From Armatimonadota bacterium (GTDB taxonomy: Bacteria > Armatimonadota > Fimbriimonadia > Fimbriimonadales > Fimbriimonadaceae), in NCBI GenBank assembly GCA_016789105.1, contig JAEURN010000004.1, positions 124,001 to 188,000 on the forward strand: a DNA stretch of 64,000 nucleotides, in the 5' to 3' direction. Each line of letters opens with the position of its first letter. Positions within the stretch are counted from its first letter, which is position 1. The position numbers and the translations under genes were made by a program. The notes beneath the pieces were generated by a model. It did no database searches, had not been told where the DNA came from, and saw nothing but the letters and a program-made list of their open reading frames with translations. Shown here piece by piece: positions 8,276 through 18,112 of this stretch.

Positions 8276-9724
8276 TCAGGCAACGGTTTCCGTGTTGGGA
8301 CTTTTCCGCAGATCAGATGCAATCAATGCCGCGACGAGGGTGAAGGCGCCCGCAAAAATCACCCCTCCGTGGATCCAGGTTAAGAATGCCATTGGCATGG
8401 CGAGAACGATGATGGGAAGAGGGATGATCTTGGACTTCAAAATTCTTGCGCTTAACAAAATCGCTATCCCGACACCAAGCAGGGCGGCCACTAACAAAGA
8501 CATGTAGGGAGTGAGGGCCGGGATGACGGCAAAGCCAAGGGATTGAAAAAGCAAAACCCCTAAAATGGTAGCAAGCGGAAGTCTTTGGTAGAGCAATATT
8601 CCGGCTAGAACGACAATCATTATTGGCGAAAAACCGAGCACTTTTGCAACAAGAAATCCGGTTCCATCATTCGCAGGGAATGAGATGCCAAGGCTAGATG
8701 CACTGAGTACATTTTGTAGCTGCCAGGTTTTTGTTGATCCCGTTCCACCTTGCGGCAAAGACGCCCCTTCAGTCACCTTGTAAGTCATATTGGAGATGAA
8801 GCTCAGCTTGAAGTCTCTAATGAGGCGTCGGTCGCTAGCTAGGCCGTAGACAAGTTTCCGCGAACCTTGAGTGCGGTAGGCAACGCGGGCATCTAATTCT
8901 TGCCCACCGGGCACGTCACCTTCCCAAACTAGCCAGCCGTTTTCGTCGGGCTCGATCACTTTTTCGTTGCCCACGGTCAGGCTGAAATCCGAAAGGGGCC
9001 CTTGCTGGTCTGGCTGGGGAAAAGTGAACCGCATCCTCTGCGTTTGGGACTGGTTGTTCTTGAATGTGTACGTCGCATCAAAATCCATATTGAATGCGCG
9101 GACGGCCGGTTTGGAGTCTGGGAGCCGATTGGCGCGGATGGTAACAGTTGCTGACTCAAATGGCAATGGCTCTTCGTCATCGCGCACAACTGTCCGAGTG
9201 ACAAAGAGCTCGTTTCCGCTTCGTTTGAATTCATCTTTAAGCTCTTTGACATTGTCTGCCGAGGGATCGCCTAAGTAAGGGGCAAGAATCGAAGTCCCGT
9301 ATTGTCCGATTTGATCAAAGACATCGCTGGGGAGGCGCAGAGTCCGAGAATACGACTTTTGAACGCGATTTACGATGGTCGGGCCCGACTGGTAGAGTGG
9401 CCCAACGTCTTGAGCGATGCGACCTTGGGATGATTGAGACAGCTCAGCTTGTGATCGCGCTTCAAAGATGTCATTGACGGAGTCAAGGATCCGGCACGAC
9501 ACCATGACTGTCAGGGCAATGGCGACGAATGTGCCAGCCCATTGAGTCCATGGCGCGATTGAAGCCTTCAGCCGTTCTGCAACTTCTTGCCTTTGGGAGT
9601 TGATCCAGATCCATCCGATGATAATGGCTGCAGCAACGATTGATCCGGGGAGGGAGACACGGCTGAAAAAGTCCAGGAGATCTGTTGCGATTTCTGTTAG
9701 CGCTTTGCTGAGCCCAGTGCCCAT
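8276..9724 (-). CDS. Multi-spanning membrane protein with large extracytoplasmic domain
   Basis: From ATG 9724 (MGTGLSKALTEIATDLLDFF) the product has 482 residues. Two N-terminal membrane helices (VSLPGSIVAAAIIIGWIWI; TFVAIALTVMVSCRIL) are followed by a soluble region of about 250 residues rich in beta strands and then six or so C-terminal helices (GFSPIMIVVLAGILLYQ and onward). That outline resembles CreD-type inner membrane proteins, but no diagnostic motif was seen. An upstream extension to 9862 is open but lacks membrane or family character. Monocistronic. Confidence 0.72.
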   Translation of the reverse strand: MGTGLSKALTEIATDLLDFFSRVSLPGSIVAAAIIIGWIWINSQRQEVAERLKASIAPWTQWAGTFVAIALTVMVSCRILDSVNDIFEARSQAELSQSSQGRIAQDVGPLYQSGPTIVNRVQKSYSRTLRLPSDVFDQIGQYGTSILAPYLGDPSADNVKELKDEFKRSGNELFVTRTVVRDDEEPLPFESATVTIRANRLPDSKPAVRAFNMDFDATYTFKNNQSQTQRMRFTFPQPDQQGPLSDFSLTVGNEKVIEPDENGWLVWEGDVPGGQELDARVAYRTQGSRKLVYGLASDRRLIRDFKLSFISNMTYKVTEGASLPQGGTGSTKTWQLQNVLSASSLGISFPANDGTGFLVAKVLGFSPIMIVVLAGILLYQRLPLATILGVLLFQSLGFAVIPALTPYMSLLVAALLGVGIAILLSARILKSKIIPLPIIVLAMPMAFLTWIHGGVIFAGAFTLVAALIASDLRKSPNTETVA

Positions 9725-9929
9725 CACTGACCATGCCCTTGTGCGGCAACCCAAACCGCCCGTGTAGTAGACGGCCCATATCGCCGCCAGTTTCTGGGAA
9801 TTCAATGCTTCCGCTGAGGCGCGGATGCGCCCAGAGTGGAGTTGTGGACGTTCGTGGGCCACCGCGCTTGGCTAATTAAGGCCTGTAAACGGCGCCGTCA
9901 TTCCCAGGTGTCGGAACTTGACAACTATC

Positions 9930-9967
9930 CGGGTTTCCCATTTCCGTTGCCGAAAATGGGAAACCCG
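9930..9967 (-). terminator. Perfect 14-bp inverted repeat after the S9 peptidase gene
   Basis: CGGGTTTCCCATTT (9930-9943) is the exact reverse complement of AAATGGGAAACCCG (9954-9967), with a 10-nt loop. It begins 8 nt past the stop of the S9 peptidase gene. There is no strong T tract, so it may act as a 3'-end stabiliser or weak terminator. Confidence 0.6.
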
Positions 9968-9974
9968 TTGCCGG

Positions 9975-12842
9975 CTAAGGAACCACGGTTGGCTCGGGTG
10001 CGGGGGCACCAGAACCGGATCCTGCCGGTTCAAATCCGTAAGTCCCCTTCTTGGTGGCTGGGATTCCTTCTTTCATCCACACGGGCATGGGCTCACCTTT
10101 GAGGTAGTAGCCGAAGAATTGACCGAGCCGCACGGAAAGGTCTTTGCGGTTTTTGCGCTGGATGAGGTTGTGGTCTTCGTTGTTGTAGACCAGCATCCAC
10201 ACGGGCTTTTTGAGTCTCCAGAGGGCGGTGAAAAACTCGATGCCTTGGGTGTAGGGCACCGAACCGTCTTTGTCGTTGTTCATCATCAGCAACGGGGTTT
10301 GGACCTTGTCGGCAAAGAAGATCGGCGAGTTTTCAATGTAGCGGAGAGGATATTCCCACGGCGTCCCTCCGATGCGCGACTGCCCCCCTTCGTATTGCAT
10401 CTGCCGCACCAGTCCGCTTCCGTAGCGGATGCCGCCATAGGCACTGACCATGTTGCTGACCGCGGCACCGGCACCGGCGGCGGCAAACATATTGGTTTCG
10501 GTTACCAAATAGGCAACTTGGTAGCCGCCCCAAGATTGGCCTTGGATGCCAAGTTTTTTACGGTCGACATTTCCCATTTCCACCACATGGTTGACCCCAC
10601 TGACGATACAACTCATGGCCCCTTCGCCGGGATACCCAGTCTTATAGGTCACATCGGGGACGAACACGAAGTAGCCGTTGCTGACAAACCAGGCAATGTT
10701 GATGACGCTGGCACTGGGACCGGGGGTTTGGTATTGGTTGAGCGAATCCGATTCCAACTCATAGAAGTAGGTGATCATCGGATACTCTTTTGTGGGGTCG
10801 AAATTGTCGGGCCGGTAGAGTTTGCCTTGCAGCCGTTGGCCATCAAGGCTGGTCCAGTTGACGAGTTGGACTGTCGGCCAAACGTAATCGGCGGTTTGCG
10901 GGTTGGCGTCGCTGAACCGTTTGGCATTGGCCAGGTCAGCGTCTGAGCTCACATAGACGTCGCGGTAGTCTTTGACCGTCTCGCGTTGGAAGAAGAAGAC
11001 TTCGGCATTGCGCGCCCTTTGCAGGTTGCCAAAGAGGGCATCTTCCATGAAAAGCACCCTTGGCGACTTGAAGGCATCGAATGTCCCACGGGCTATGCCG
11101 TCCTGTTTGGAAGTGGTGTCAAAAACCGAGAAGTAGCGCATCACGGACGGATCGATGTATTCCAGTTCCGGGTCAACGGCATCGAACCGGACGACCCTCC
11201 GCCAGTTGCGCCCATATCCGCCGGTGACGCATTTGGCTTGGTCGCCGTTGGTCAGGTTGACAGCCCAGATGTCGAACTCGTCGTAGACAAAGGCGATGCT
11301 GTCGTCTTTGGTGTATCCGGCAACGCCGTAGGGCCCTCCCCCGGTCGGGTGGTCATCGTTGATGTCGAAAATCGGGAACGGGACACGGTCGCTGTAGGCT
11401 CTTGAGTCCCCAGTTGCCGGATCCATGACCATGGAAAGTTTGGATTGCAGGTCAAAGAGCATAATCCAACGTCCGGTGGGTGAGAATGAGGCGGAGAGGT
11501 AGCTGTCGTCGGCGATTTGGAAGAGTTGCCCGGTTTTGATGTTGAGCCGGCCGACATAAGCCGGCACGGCGCCAGCCCCGGAGAACTTGTCTTCGTTGAC
11601 CAAGCCGTAATCCCCGTTGAGGTTGCGGGGCATCGTGACATCGGGATGGGCCAAGGTTTCAATCTGGTACACCCGTTTGTCTTTGAGATCGTAGATGGCG
11701 GAGTAGGTGCGATTTTTCTCGGCGTTCACCCGCAGCAACTGCTCGGGTTGCAGGGCCTTGTCCGTCCAGCTCCACACGTCGAGTTCGGCTTTGTCGGATG
11801 TGTCGGCCGGGGCCGGCTTCTCATCGGTTTTGGGTTTGGGCACAGTGCTGAATTCAATTCGATCCCCAGCTTTGCTCCAGCGCAAGGTTGAAGATTTGTT
11901 GATCATCCATCCTTCGGGCATTCCGGCATCCCCGGCTGTTGCCACTTTGTGGAGGTTCTTGCCATCGGTGCCGGCCACAAAAATTGAGTGGGAAGGCTCC
12001 TTTCCCCGATAGTCGTCGATATCGCAGAGGATGGCGACCTGCTTGTCGTCTTCGGAGACGGCGATGCGGCGGTATTGGGCCAGACCCTCCATGACCGGTG
12101 TCGATTTTTCATTGCCAAGATCCAGGGCAAACACGCCGTGGCCGGTCAGCCCTTCGGGCGTTGACGTGTAGTAAAGCCGCGTACCCGTTTCGTTGAACTG
12201 GCTGAGCCCGATGTTGTCCAACTTGATCTCTTTGCCAGATTTGAGGTTGCGCAGGACGATTGTGGCCCCGTTGCCGTGCCCGGCGACTTTTTTGTCTTCA
12301 GGCTTTTGCGGAGCGGCCGGCGGTTGTTGGGAATCGGTTTCCGGTTTGGCGGCTGGCTTCGGCTCTTCCTTCTTGGGCGGCTCGGGCCGGTAAAGGATCC
12401 AGTCGCCTCCCTTGGGTGCGAGGGAGAACGAGGTGATTTTTTCAAGTCGGGTTTCTTGCCCCGTCGCCAGGTTGAGGATAAGCAGAGAGTTTTTGGGACG
12501 GTCTTCGGTCGGGACTTTCTTTTCGGTTGCTTCTTTGAGTTCTTTGGCTGTGGGGGTAATGGTGGCGATGGCGTATTGCGAATCGGCTGAGAACTGGATG
12601 TTTTGGCCACGCTCGAACTTGTAGGACTTGGAGCCGTTGGTGGCTTTGATTTCAAAGGTGTTGTCGCCTTCTTGCGGGCTGATTGTGAATGCGATCCAAG
12701 CCCCGTTATCAGACAGGCGGGTTCCGACCAGCGACTTCCACGAGTCGTACACATCGTGGGTGAGAACCTTTTTTTGTGCAACGGCGGGGAGCGATGCCGC
12801 GACCAGGAGTGCGGCGATGAGGGGAAGGGTTGACAGACGCAT
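9975..12842 (-). CDS. Secreted S9 family prolyl oligopeptidase-like serine peptidase
   Basis: 955 residues with a signal peptide (MRLSTLPLIAALLVAASLPA, cleavage after AVA). The N-terminal two-thirds is beta-propeller-like, including a Pro/Lys/Glu-rich insert near 165-195. The C-terminal alpha/beta hydrolase domain has the nucleophile elbow GIQGQSWGGYQ (Ser770), an Asp in NNDKDGSVP (Asp856 or Asp859) and the His in NNEDHNL (His891), so the triad is complete. It probably degrades peptides outside the cytoplasmic membrane. Monocistronic. Specificity (dipeptidyl, acylaminoacyl or glutamyl) cannot be read from sequence. Confidence 0.9.
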   Translation of the reverse strand: MRLSTLPLIAALLVAASLPAVAQKKVLTHDVYDSWKSLVGTRLSDNGAWIAFTISPQEGDNTFEIKATNGSKSYKFERGQNIQFSADSQYAIATITPTAKELKEATEKKVPTEDRPKNSLLILNLATGQETRLEKITSFSLAPKGGDWILYRPEPPKKEEPKPAAKPETDSQQPPAAPQKPEDKKVAGHGNGATIVLRNLKSGKEIKLDNIGLSQFNETGTRLYYTSTPEGLTGHGVFALDLGNEKSTPVMEGLAQYRRIAVSEDDKQVAILCDIDDYRGKEPSHSIFVAGTDGKNLHKVATAGDAGMPEGWMINKSSTLRWSKAGDRIEFSTVPKPKTDEKPAPADTSDKAELDVWSWTDKALQPEQLLRVNAEKNRTYSAIYDLKDKRVYQIETLAHPDVTMPRNLNGDYGLVNEDKFSGAGAVPAYVGRLNIKTGQLFQIADDSYLSASFSPTGRWIMLFDLQSKLSMVMDPATGDSRAYSDRVPFPIFDINDDHPTGGGPYGVAGYTKDDSIAFVYDEFDIWAVNLTNGDQAKCVTGGYGRNWRRVVRFDAVDPELEYIDPSVMRYFSVFDTTSKQDGIARGTFDAFKSPRVLFMEDALFGNLQRARNAEVFFFQRETVKDYRDVYVSSDADLANAKRFSDANPQTADYVWPTVQLVNWTSLDGQRLQGKLYRPDNFDPTKEYPMITYFYELESDSLNQYQTPGPSASVINIAWFVSNGYFVFVPDVTYKTGYPGEGAMSCIVSGVNHVVEMGNVDRKKLGIQGQSWGGYQVAYLVTETNMFAAAGAGAAVSNMVSAYGGIRYGSGLVRQMQYEGGQSRIGGTPWEYPLRYIENSPIFFADKVQTPLLMMNNDKDGSVPYTQGIEFFTALWRLKKPVWMLVYNNEDHNLIQRKNRKDLSVRLGQFFGYYLKGEPMPVWMKEGIPATKKGTYGFEPAGSGSGAPAPEPTVVP

Positions 12843-12920
12843 AGCGGTTGACCGCCAAATCGGCGGTTTTCCGATCTTACCAAAACCCTGTGCCAGGACA
12901 GCAGATTGTTTAGATGCCGC

Positions 12921-13298
12921 TTAGACGCCGATCGATTTGCGGGCGTAATCGCCGGCAACCGGGAGCATGTACCACTGGCCTTCGTTGGCTTTGATCCCAG
13001 CCATGATCATGAGCACAAGAGCGCCGATCCCCGCGATCAGGCCGATGGGGACGGTTACCAAGGCCCCAATCCCGCACGAGATGGCGGTGATGATTCCCAG
13101 CACGATCCCAACGGCCCAAACCACGCCGTGGAGGATCAGAGACTGGAGAGCGTGGAACCCGATGAATTTAGATTGGTCCTTTTTGGTGAGGTAGAGCACG
13201 AGGGGGACGATAAATCCAAGCCCAGTGAAGAGGGCCAACACGGCACCCCCGATGTGCGCGATCATCGCCATTTGTCTTTCTTCTGCGGTCGGTTCCAT
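12921..13298 (-). CDS. DUF4870 domain membrane protein, 125 aa
   Basis: ATG 13298 starts MEPTAEERQMAMIAHIGG, the usual opening of DUF4870 proteins, followed by FIVPLVLYLTKKDQSKFIGFHALQSL, a hallmark of the family, and two further hydrophobic helices (VVWAVGIVLGIITAIS; VPIGLIAGIGALVLMIMAG). The family is a small integral membrane protein of unknown function. An open extension upstream to 13379 has no family similarity. The gene is divergent from ppk2. Confidence 0.85.
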   Translation of the reverse strand: MEPTAEERQMAMIAHIGGAVLALFTGLGFIVPLVLYLTKKDQSKFIGFHALQSLILHGVVWAVGIVLGIITAISCGIGALVTVPIGLIAGIGALVLMIMAGIKANEGQWYMLPVAGDYARKSIGV

Positions 13299-13378
13299 AG
13301 TGCTTCTTGAATCCTTACGGAATGAGAGTGTGACAGGATTCGGTGGCGATCTGTCCTCTAGTGGCAAAATATCGTGCA

Positions 13379-14227
13379 ATGTCCAATCACAATGGGGAGT
13401 GGGTTGTCAAGCCCGATCCCGGCTTTAAGCTGTCGGGTTCGCCCACAACCGCGCCGGATTCGGCGGTGAAGATTGATGTGCGTGCCGAGACCCAAAAGCT
13501 CGGCGAGCGGATGGAAGAACTGTTCGACCTGATGTTCTTTGCCGGGACGAACTCGCTTTTGATTGTTTTGCAGGGGATGGATGCGGCGGGCAAAGATGGG
13601 ACGATCCGGCATATCCTGAGCTTTTGCCATGCCCAGAGTTGCCGGGTGGCAAGTTTCAAGGTGCCGACCCCCCCGGAGCTGGCGCACGACTTTTTGTGGC
13701 GGTGCCATGCGCAAACTCCCGGGAAGGGCGAGATCACGATCTTCAACCGCTCGCACTATGAAGATGTCGGGGTTGTACGGGTTCACAACCTTGTCCCCGA
13801 AGAGGTTTGGCGCAAGCGGTATGGCCATATCAATGACTTCGAGAAGATGCTCGCCGAAAATGGCACGATTATCCTCAAAGTGTTTTTGCATGTGAGCAAA
13901 GAGGAACAGGAAACGAGGCTGCTCGAACGGGAGAACGACCCGAATGCGTCCTGGAAGCTTAGCGTCGGCGATTGGAAAGAGCGGGAACACTGGGATGGCT
14001 ACCAGCACGCTTACAGCGAGGCGATCGGCCGGTGCTGCTCCAAAGAGGCTCCCTGGCTTGTCGTTCCGGCTGATAAGAAATGGTGGCGCGACCGGATCGT
14101 CACCGAAGCGATCGTTAAACTCTTGGAGCCCTTTGAAAGGGGGTGGCGGTCCCGCCTGGAGGAGGTCGGGGCCAAAGCCAAGGCCGAATTGGCTGAATTC
14201 CGAGCCGGGCAAGCCCCCGGCCCTTGA
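13379..14227 (+). CDS. ppk2: Polyphosphate kinase 2 (polyP:nucleotide phosphotransferase)
   Basis: Uses polyphosphate to phosphorylate nucleoside mono- or diphosphates. From ATG 13379 it has 282 residues. The Walker A motif GMDAAGKDGTI (66-76), the specificity segment TPPELAHDFLWR, the Walker B region FNRSHYEDV and the lid LLERENDPNASWKLS are all present. The single PPK2 domain and PTPPELAHDFLWRCHAQTPG pattern resemble class III enzymes, which accept AMP and ADP, but class assignment is tentative. No Shine-Dalgarno sequence. TATCGT lies just before the start. Confidence 0.9.
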   Translation: MSNHNGEWVVKPDPGFKLSGSPTTAPDSAVKIDVRAETQKLGERMEELFDLMFFAGTNSLLIVLQGMDAAGKDGTIRHILSFCHAQSCRVASFKVPTPPELAHDFLWRCHAQTPGKGEITIFNRSHYEDVGVVRVHNLVPEEVWRKRYGHINDFEKMLAENGTIILKVFLHVSKEEQETRLLERENDPNASWKLSVGDWKEREHWDGYQHAYSEAIGRCCSKEAPWLVVPADKKWWRDRIVTEAIVKLLEPFERGWRSRLEEVGAKAKAELAEFRAGQAPGP

Positions 14228-14261
14228 TCGTTTGGGCGCGGGGGCTTGCTGGCCAGATCGT

Positions 14262-15656
14262 TTAGACGCAGGCGGTTTCGGGTAAGGCCAAGTTGAATCC
14301 AAGGAACCCATCTTGGACATTCACCAGGTTCTGGTGGCCCATCCGCTCGAGCACACTGATAGCCACCGGCGACCGGGTGCCGCCTTGGCAATGGACGAAA
14401 GTTTTTGCGTCGAAGCGGATTTTGTCCTTGTTCTTTGCCATGTACCCCATCGGGATGTGGGTGCTTTCCGGGTGGTGGTGGAGTACATATTCCCCAAGGC
14501 CGCGGATGTCGAGCAGGGAGCCTTCTTCGATAGCGCAACTGCCTGCAGGGACACTTGGTGTGGATCTGAGTTCCATTCCTGCACCGGGGAACGCGGCCAA
14601 TGCCTTTTCAGTAAAAAATCCAACCACATGGTCGAGGCCGATCATTCTCAGGTCTTTGACGGCTTGGCGGGCATCGTCTGCATCCAAGGCGATCAAGACG
14701 ATGGGGCTGTCATAAGGCACAAACCACCCGGCCCAAGTGGTAAAGCCCTGGGCGGCGACAGGGGCATGCAGGGAACCCGTGACGTGGTTGCCCAGATAGT
14801 TGATGCTCGGCCGGACATCGAGGATGACGGCATCTTTGGCCAAAGTTGGGTCGGTGAGTTGCGCGGGGACGACCCGGTTGCGGAAGCTGGCGGCCTTCAT
14901 TTTGTTCCGCATCTTCATTTGTGCAAAGTAGACCGGGGGTTCCGGTTGGCCGGCAAGGACGTCTTTGACGAACTCTTCTTCGGTGTTGTGCCGCAGGCCC
15001 CAGTTCGAAAGTTTTTCGTAGCCGAGGCTGCTGACTGGCGAACCCCCCAACGATTTGCCGCAGGCCGACCCGGCGCCGTGTGCGGGCCAAATCAGGATGC
15101 TGTCGGGCAGGCTTTTGAACCGCTCCAAGGTGTGGAACAACCGGCGGGCACCCGGTTCGGCCGTCCCCATGATCCCGGCAGCCTCTTCCAGGAGGTCGGG
15201 CCTTCCGACGTCGCCGACAAAAACGAGGTCCCCCGTGAAGGCTGCCACGGGTTCGGATGATGTGGCTTCGTCGGTCAGGATGTGGGTGATGTGTTCTGGG
15301 GTGTGGCCCGGCGTGTGCCAGATATCGAAGCGGAGGGCGCCGATTCGGAAGGAGTCGCCTTCTTTGAGCAACGTCGCCTTGATGGCCGGGTCGTACTTCC
15401 AATCGGCATCCCCTTCATCGCTGAACAGGAGCTCGGCACCTGTGACTTCGGCCAATTCTTGGGAACCGCTGAGGTAATCGGCGTGGATGTGGGTTTCCGT
15501 GACTTTGGTGATGCGCAACCCTTCGGCCTGGGCGGCTTGGATGTATTGGTCAAGGTCGCGGTTGGCATCGATGATGCAGGCTTCGCCGGCGCCAGGGCAC
15601 CCGACGAGGTAGCTGGCATGGGCGAGTTTTTCGTCGTAGAAGCGTTTGAGGATCAT
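14262..15656 (-). CDS. Persulfide dioxygenase-rhodanese fusion (CstB/ETHE1-like)
   Basis: 464 residues. The metallo-beta-lactamase domain (1-240) has THIHADYLSG, HTPGHTPEHI, FTGDLVFVGDVGRPDL and WPAHGAGSACG, which match persulfide dioxygenases such as ETHE1. A first rhodanese-like domain (about 260-350) lacks a catalytic cysteine (VLIALDADDARQ), while the second (about 370-464) has one in FVHCQGGTRS (Cys423). This MBL, pseudo-rhodanese, rhodanese order is that of Staphylococcus CstB, which oxidises persulfide to thiosulfate. ATG overlaps the stop of the rhodanese gene by 4 bp in an operon with TauE. Confidence 0.88.
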   Translation of the reverse strand: MILKRFYDEKLAHASYLVGCPGAGEACIIDANRDLDQYIQAAQAEGLRITKVTETHIHADYLSGSQELAEVTGAELLFSDEGDADWKYDPAIKATLLKEGDSFRIGALRFDIWHTPGHTPEHITHILTDEATSSEPVAAFTGDLVFVGDVGRPDLLEEAAGIMGTAEPGARRLFHTLERFKSLPDSILIWPAHGAGSACGKSLGGSPVSSLGYEKLSNWGLRHNTEEEFVKDVLAGQPEPPVYFAQMKMRNKMKAASFRNRVVPAQLTDPTLAKDAVILDVRPSINYLGNHVTGSLHAPVAAQGFTTWAGWFVPYDSPIVLIALDADDARQAVKDLRMIGLDHVVGFFTEKALAAFPGAGMELRSTPSVPAGSCAIEEGSLLDIRGLGEYVLHHHPESTHIPMGYMAKNKDKIRFDAKTFVHCQGGTRSPVAISVLERMGHQNLVNVQDGFLGFNLALPETACV

Positions 15657-16198
15657 GATTGTTGTACCTTTTGGTTAAATTTGTCTGATCTTGCGGGTTT
15701 GTTCCAAGGCATTTTGGCGAGGATGAAAGCCATGCCGCAGATATCGGTGAGTCCGGCGAACGTGAGTCCGGCCCCGACAAACGCGGCAAGTCCGAACCAG
15801 CCGGGGTGGACGGCGAATCCGAGCGAAACGCCGGTGAGTACGAGGACACCGGCCCCCAACCGGACTTGGCGGTCGAGAGACCACCGGGTTTGGGTGCTGG
15901 AGACGACGGGCCGGTTCGCCTGAACCCATGCGTTGGTGCCGCCGTCCAAAACTTTAAGGTCAGGGTGTCGATCTTGGATCAGCTCGCAGGTGATGCCCGC
16001 GCGCTGCCCGGATTGACAGACGAGGACGACACTGGTTTCTCCCAAATCGGCAAGCCGGGATTCGATTTGATCCATGGGGATGTTCACTGCTCCCGGGATG
16101 TGCCCGGCGGCAAATTCGCCTGGGCTCCGCACGTCGATCAGTGTCGGCTTTGCGTTTCCTTGGGCAAGAGTGTCGAGTTGTTCCAATGAAATGTTCAT
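15653..16198 (-). CDS. Rhodanese with DUF2892 membrane domain
   Basis: 181 residues. The rhodanese domain (1-105) shows TLIDVRSPGEFAAGHIPGAVNIP and the catalytic loop VVLVCQSGQRA with Cys near residue 80. The C-terminal part (about 108-165) is a two-helix DUF2892-type membrane domain (LGAGVLVLTGVSLGFAV; FVGAGLTFAGLTDICGMAFIL). It probably passes sulfane sulfur at the membrane. It sits between the TauE-type transporter and the CstB-like gene and overlaps the latter, so all three act together in sulfur handling. Confidence 0.88.
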   Translation of the reverse strand: MNISLEQLDTLAQGNAKPTLIDVRSPGEFAAGHIPGAVNIPMDQIESRLADLGETSVVLVCQSGQRAGITCELIQDRHPDLKVLDGGTNAWVQANRPVVSSTQTRWSLDRQVRLGAGVLVLTGVSLGFAVHPGWFGLAAFVGAGLTFAGLTDICGMAFILAKMPWNKPARSDKFNQKVQQS

Positions 16199-16238
16199 GG
16201 CGTCTTATCTGGGGAGAGGCGTCGGCTTTGGAAAGGAT

Positions 16239-17051
16239 TCAGCCGGTGTGGGCCTTCTTGACCACGAGTTCTTGCACGAGTATGAACACCCCGGTCACCA
16301 GCACGAAATAGCCAAATGCCGGTTTGAGTTTGGCCGGGTTGACTTTTGATTTGAACTGCGTTCCCGTGACCAGGCCGGCCACGGCGACAGCAGTCAGCCC
16401 GATTGAGAAAGGCCAATCGACATGGGTGTTGCCAATGGCCCCCGTGAAACCGATCAGCGACTGTGCGGCAATGATGGCGAGTGACGTTGGGATGGCTAAC
16501 GGCATCGGCAAGCCAAGGGTTTGGTTAAGGGCGGGGACGATGAGGAACCCCCCTCCGGCCCCCAAATATCCGGCGACCATGCCGACAAACAACCCGATCA
16601 TGGAAGTCTTTGCCAGTTCTGCCAAAGTTAGTGAACCATTTGGTTTAGAATCACCGGCCAAGCCGGCCTTTTCTGGCCGGACCATGCGGTAGGCGACAAC
16701 CAGCATCAAAGCCGCAAATAGCACAAGGAGGAACGTGTCGCGGCTCAGGGGCCCAACCATGTGTGGCGTGGCGGGCAGCAACACCTTGCGGGCCAGGAAC
16801 GCCCCCAGGGAGCTCGGAAGGGCGAAGGTGAGGGCCGTCTTTATCTGAACGCTCTTGAAGGCACCCGAGGCAAAGAGGCCGATCAATGTGGAAAGGCCCA
16901 CGACGAGGAGGGAGAGGCCGGTGGATTGTTCGGCTGAGAACAGGAACAGGTAGACGAGCACAGGGACGATGAGGATGGAGCCGCCGCCGCCCAGGAGGCC
17001 GAGCACAAACCCGACGGCAAAGGTGGCCGCCCACCCGGAGGCGTTGAGCAT
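16239..17051 (-). CDS. TauE/SafE family sulfite/organosulfonate exporter
   Basis: 270 residues and about eight hydrophobic helices arranged as two halves, each starting with a glycine-rich motif: FVLGLLGGGGSILIVPVLVY near 15 and VAGYLGAGGGFLIVPAL near 160. These are the family signature. It would export sulfite or sulfonates across the membrane. It is the first gene of the three-gene sulfur operon, ahead of the rhodanese by 40 bp, which mirrors TauE placement in the Staphylococcus cst locus. Confidence 0.9.
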   Translation of the reverse strand: MLNASGWAATFAVGFVLGLLGGGGSILIVPVLVYLFLFSAEQSTGLSLLVVGLSTLIGLFASGAFKSVQIKTALTFALPSSLGAFLARKVLLPATPHMVGPLSRDTFLLVLFAALMLVVAYRMVRPEKAGLAGDSKPNGSLTLAELAKTSMIGLFVGMVAGYLGAGGGFLIVPALNQTLGLPMPLAIPTSLAIIAAQSLIGFTGAIGNTHVDWPFSIGLTAVAVAGLVTGTQFKSKVNPAKLKPAFGYFVLVTGVFILVQELVVKKAHTG

Positions 17052-17094
17052 AAACCCTAAGAGCCGGAATGCCGGTGATTCGATTCAGCGGGGC

Positions 17095-18006
17095 CTATTC
17101 GATGACTCCCGGTTCGTTCCCGAAATCGAAATCGGGCCGGAACAGGTAGCTGTGGCACTGGTACTGATCCGACCATCGGCTAACCGGTTGGTTGGTCCCG
17201 TTGTAACTGGCAAACGGGTCTTTGAGCCGATTGGTGTTGCCGGTCGAATACACGCCGATTTTGACCCATTTGGCATGGGAATCGGCATAGGTGAAGATGA
17301 TTCCCCCCATGTGTAGGTCGTAGCCAAGATTGCGCGAATTGAGGCTAAGGAACGAGGAGTTCCCGTTGCCGCTGTTGATGGGGCACCCAGGGGTTGGGGG
17401 ACGGTAGCTGCAAACTTGGGTCGTGTCGTAACAGAACATCGGGGGATTTGCAAAGGCCCACCCGGTCAAAGAGGCACGGCCCCGCCCGTTCCACAGCACG
17501 GGGAGTTGCGAGGGGGCGGTCACGGCGGTGTGGCTGTAGCCGTTGAGGTTGCCGTTGTAAGTGTAACTGATGTTAGGGGCCGAGCTTGGGGGGACTGCTC
17601 CCGGATAGGGGCTGGAGGTCACCGCCACCGGCACGCTGTTGGAATCGTAGAGCAGCTGGTAGTTCTTGGTGTAGGGGTAGGTGTTGGTTGCCCAAGAGCT
17701 TTCAAAAGCCGCCCTTGTCAAGGCATTAGTTGGCGTGTACCAAGATCCCGCGGGATTGAGGACGCCGTGGTTGTATTGCGCCGGGTTCGCCGGGTTCGGC
17801 GCATAGGTGATCGGCAAGACATCGTCGTAATCAGAAATGTAGATGTGCACGGCGGTGGCGATCTGCTTGAGGTTGCTGACGCTCGTGATTTTTTTGGCCG
17901 CCGCCTTTGCTTGGGCAAAGACGGGGAAAAGGATGGCGGCAAGGATCGCGATGATCGCGATCACAACCAACAGTTCAATCAGGGTAAAGGCGGAGCGGCT
18001 ATTCAT
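17095..18006 (-). CDS. Type IV pilin-like pseudopilin, DUF1559-like
   Basis: From ATG 18006 the product (303 residues) begins [20 protein letters not shown] with the prepilin peptidase site after a short basic leader, Glu at +5, and [14 protein letters not shown]. The C-terminal half ends with [18 protein letters not shown], the prepilin-type H-x-G cleavage/methylation-associated motif seen in DUF1559 and Armatimonadota pseudopilins. It would be processed and assembled by a type II/IV pilus system. It is divergent from the serine hydrolase. Open sequence beyond 18006 is discarded because it precedes the leader. Confidence 0.88.
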   Translation of the reverse strand: MNSRSAFTLIELLVVIAIIAILAAILFPVFAQAKAAAKKITSVSNLKQIATAVHIYISDYDDVLPITYAPNPANPAQYNHGVLNPAGSWYTPTNALTRAAFESSWATNTYPYTKNYQLLYDSNSVPVAVTSSPYPGAVPPSSAPNISYTYNGNLNGYSHTAVTAPSQLPVLWNGRGRASLTGWAFANPPMFCYDTTQVCSYRPPTPGCPINSGNGNSSFLSLNSRNLGYDLHMGGIIFTYADSHAKWVKIGVYSTGNTNRLKDPFASYNGTNQPVSRWSDQYQCHSYLFRPDFDFGNEPGVIE

Positions 18007-18112
18007 TGTCGGAGACTGATACGATCCAATATAGCCGAACTTGGCCGGCCAATGTGAAACTGAGTTGAGAATGCCGGGCAATGGAGTGAATTCCCGGTCA
18101 AAATGGGGGCTG

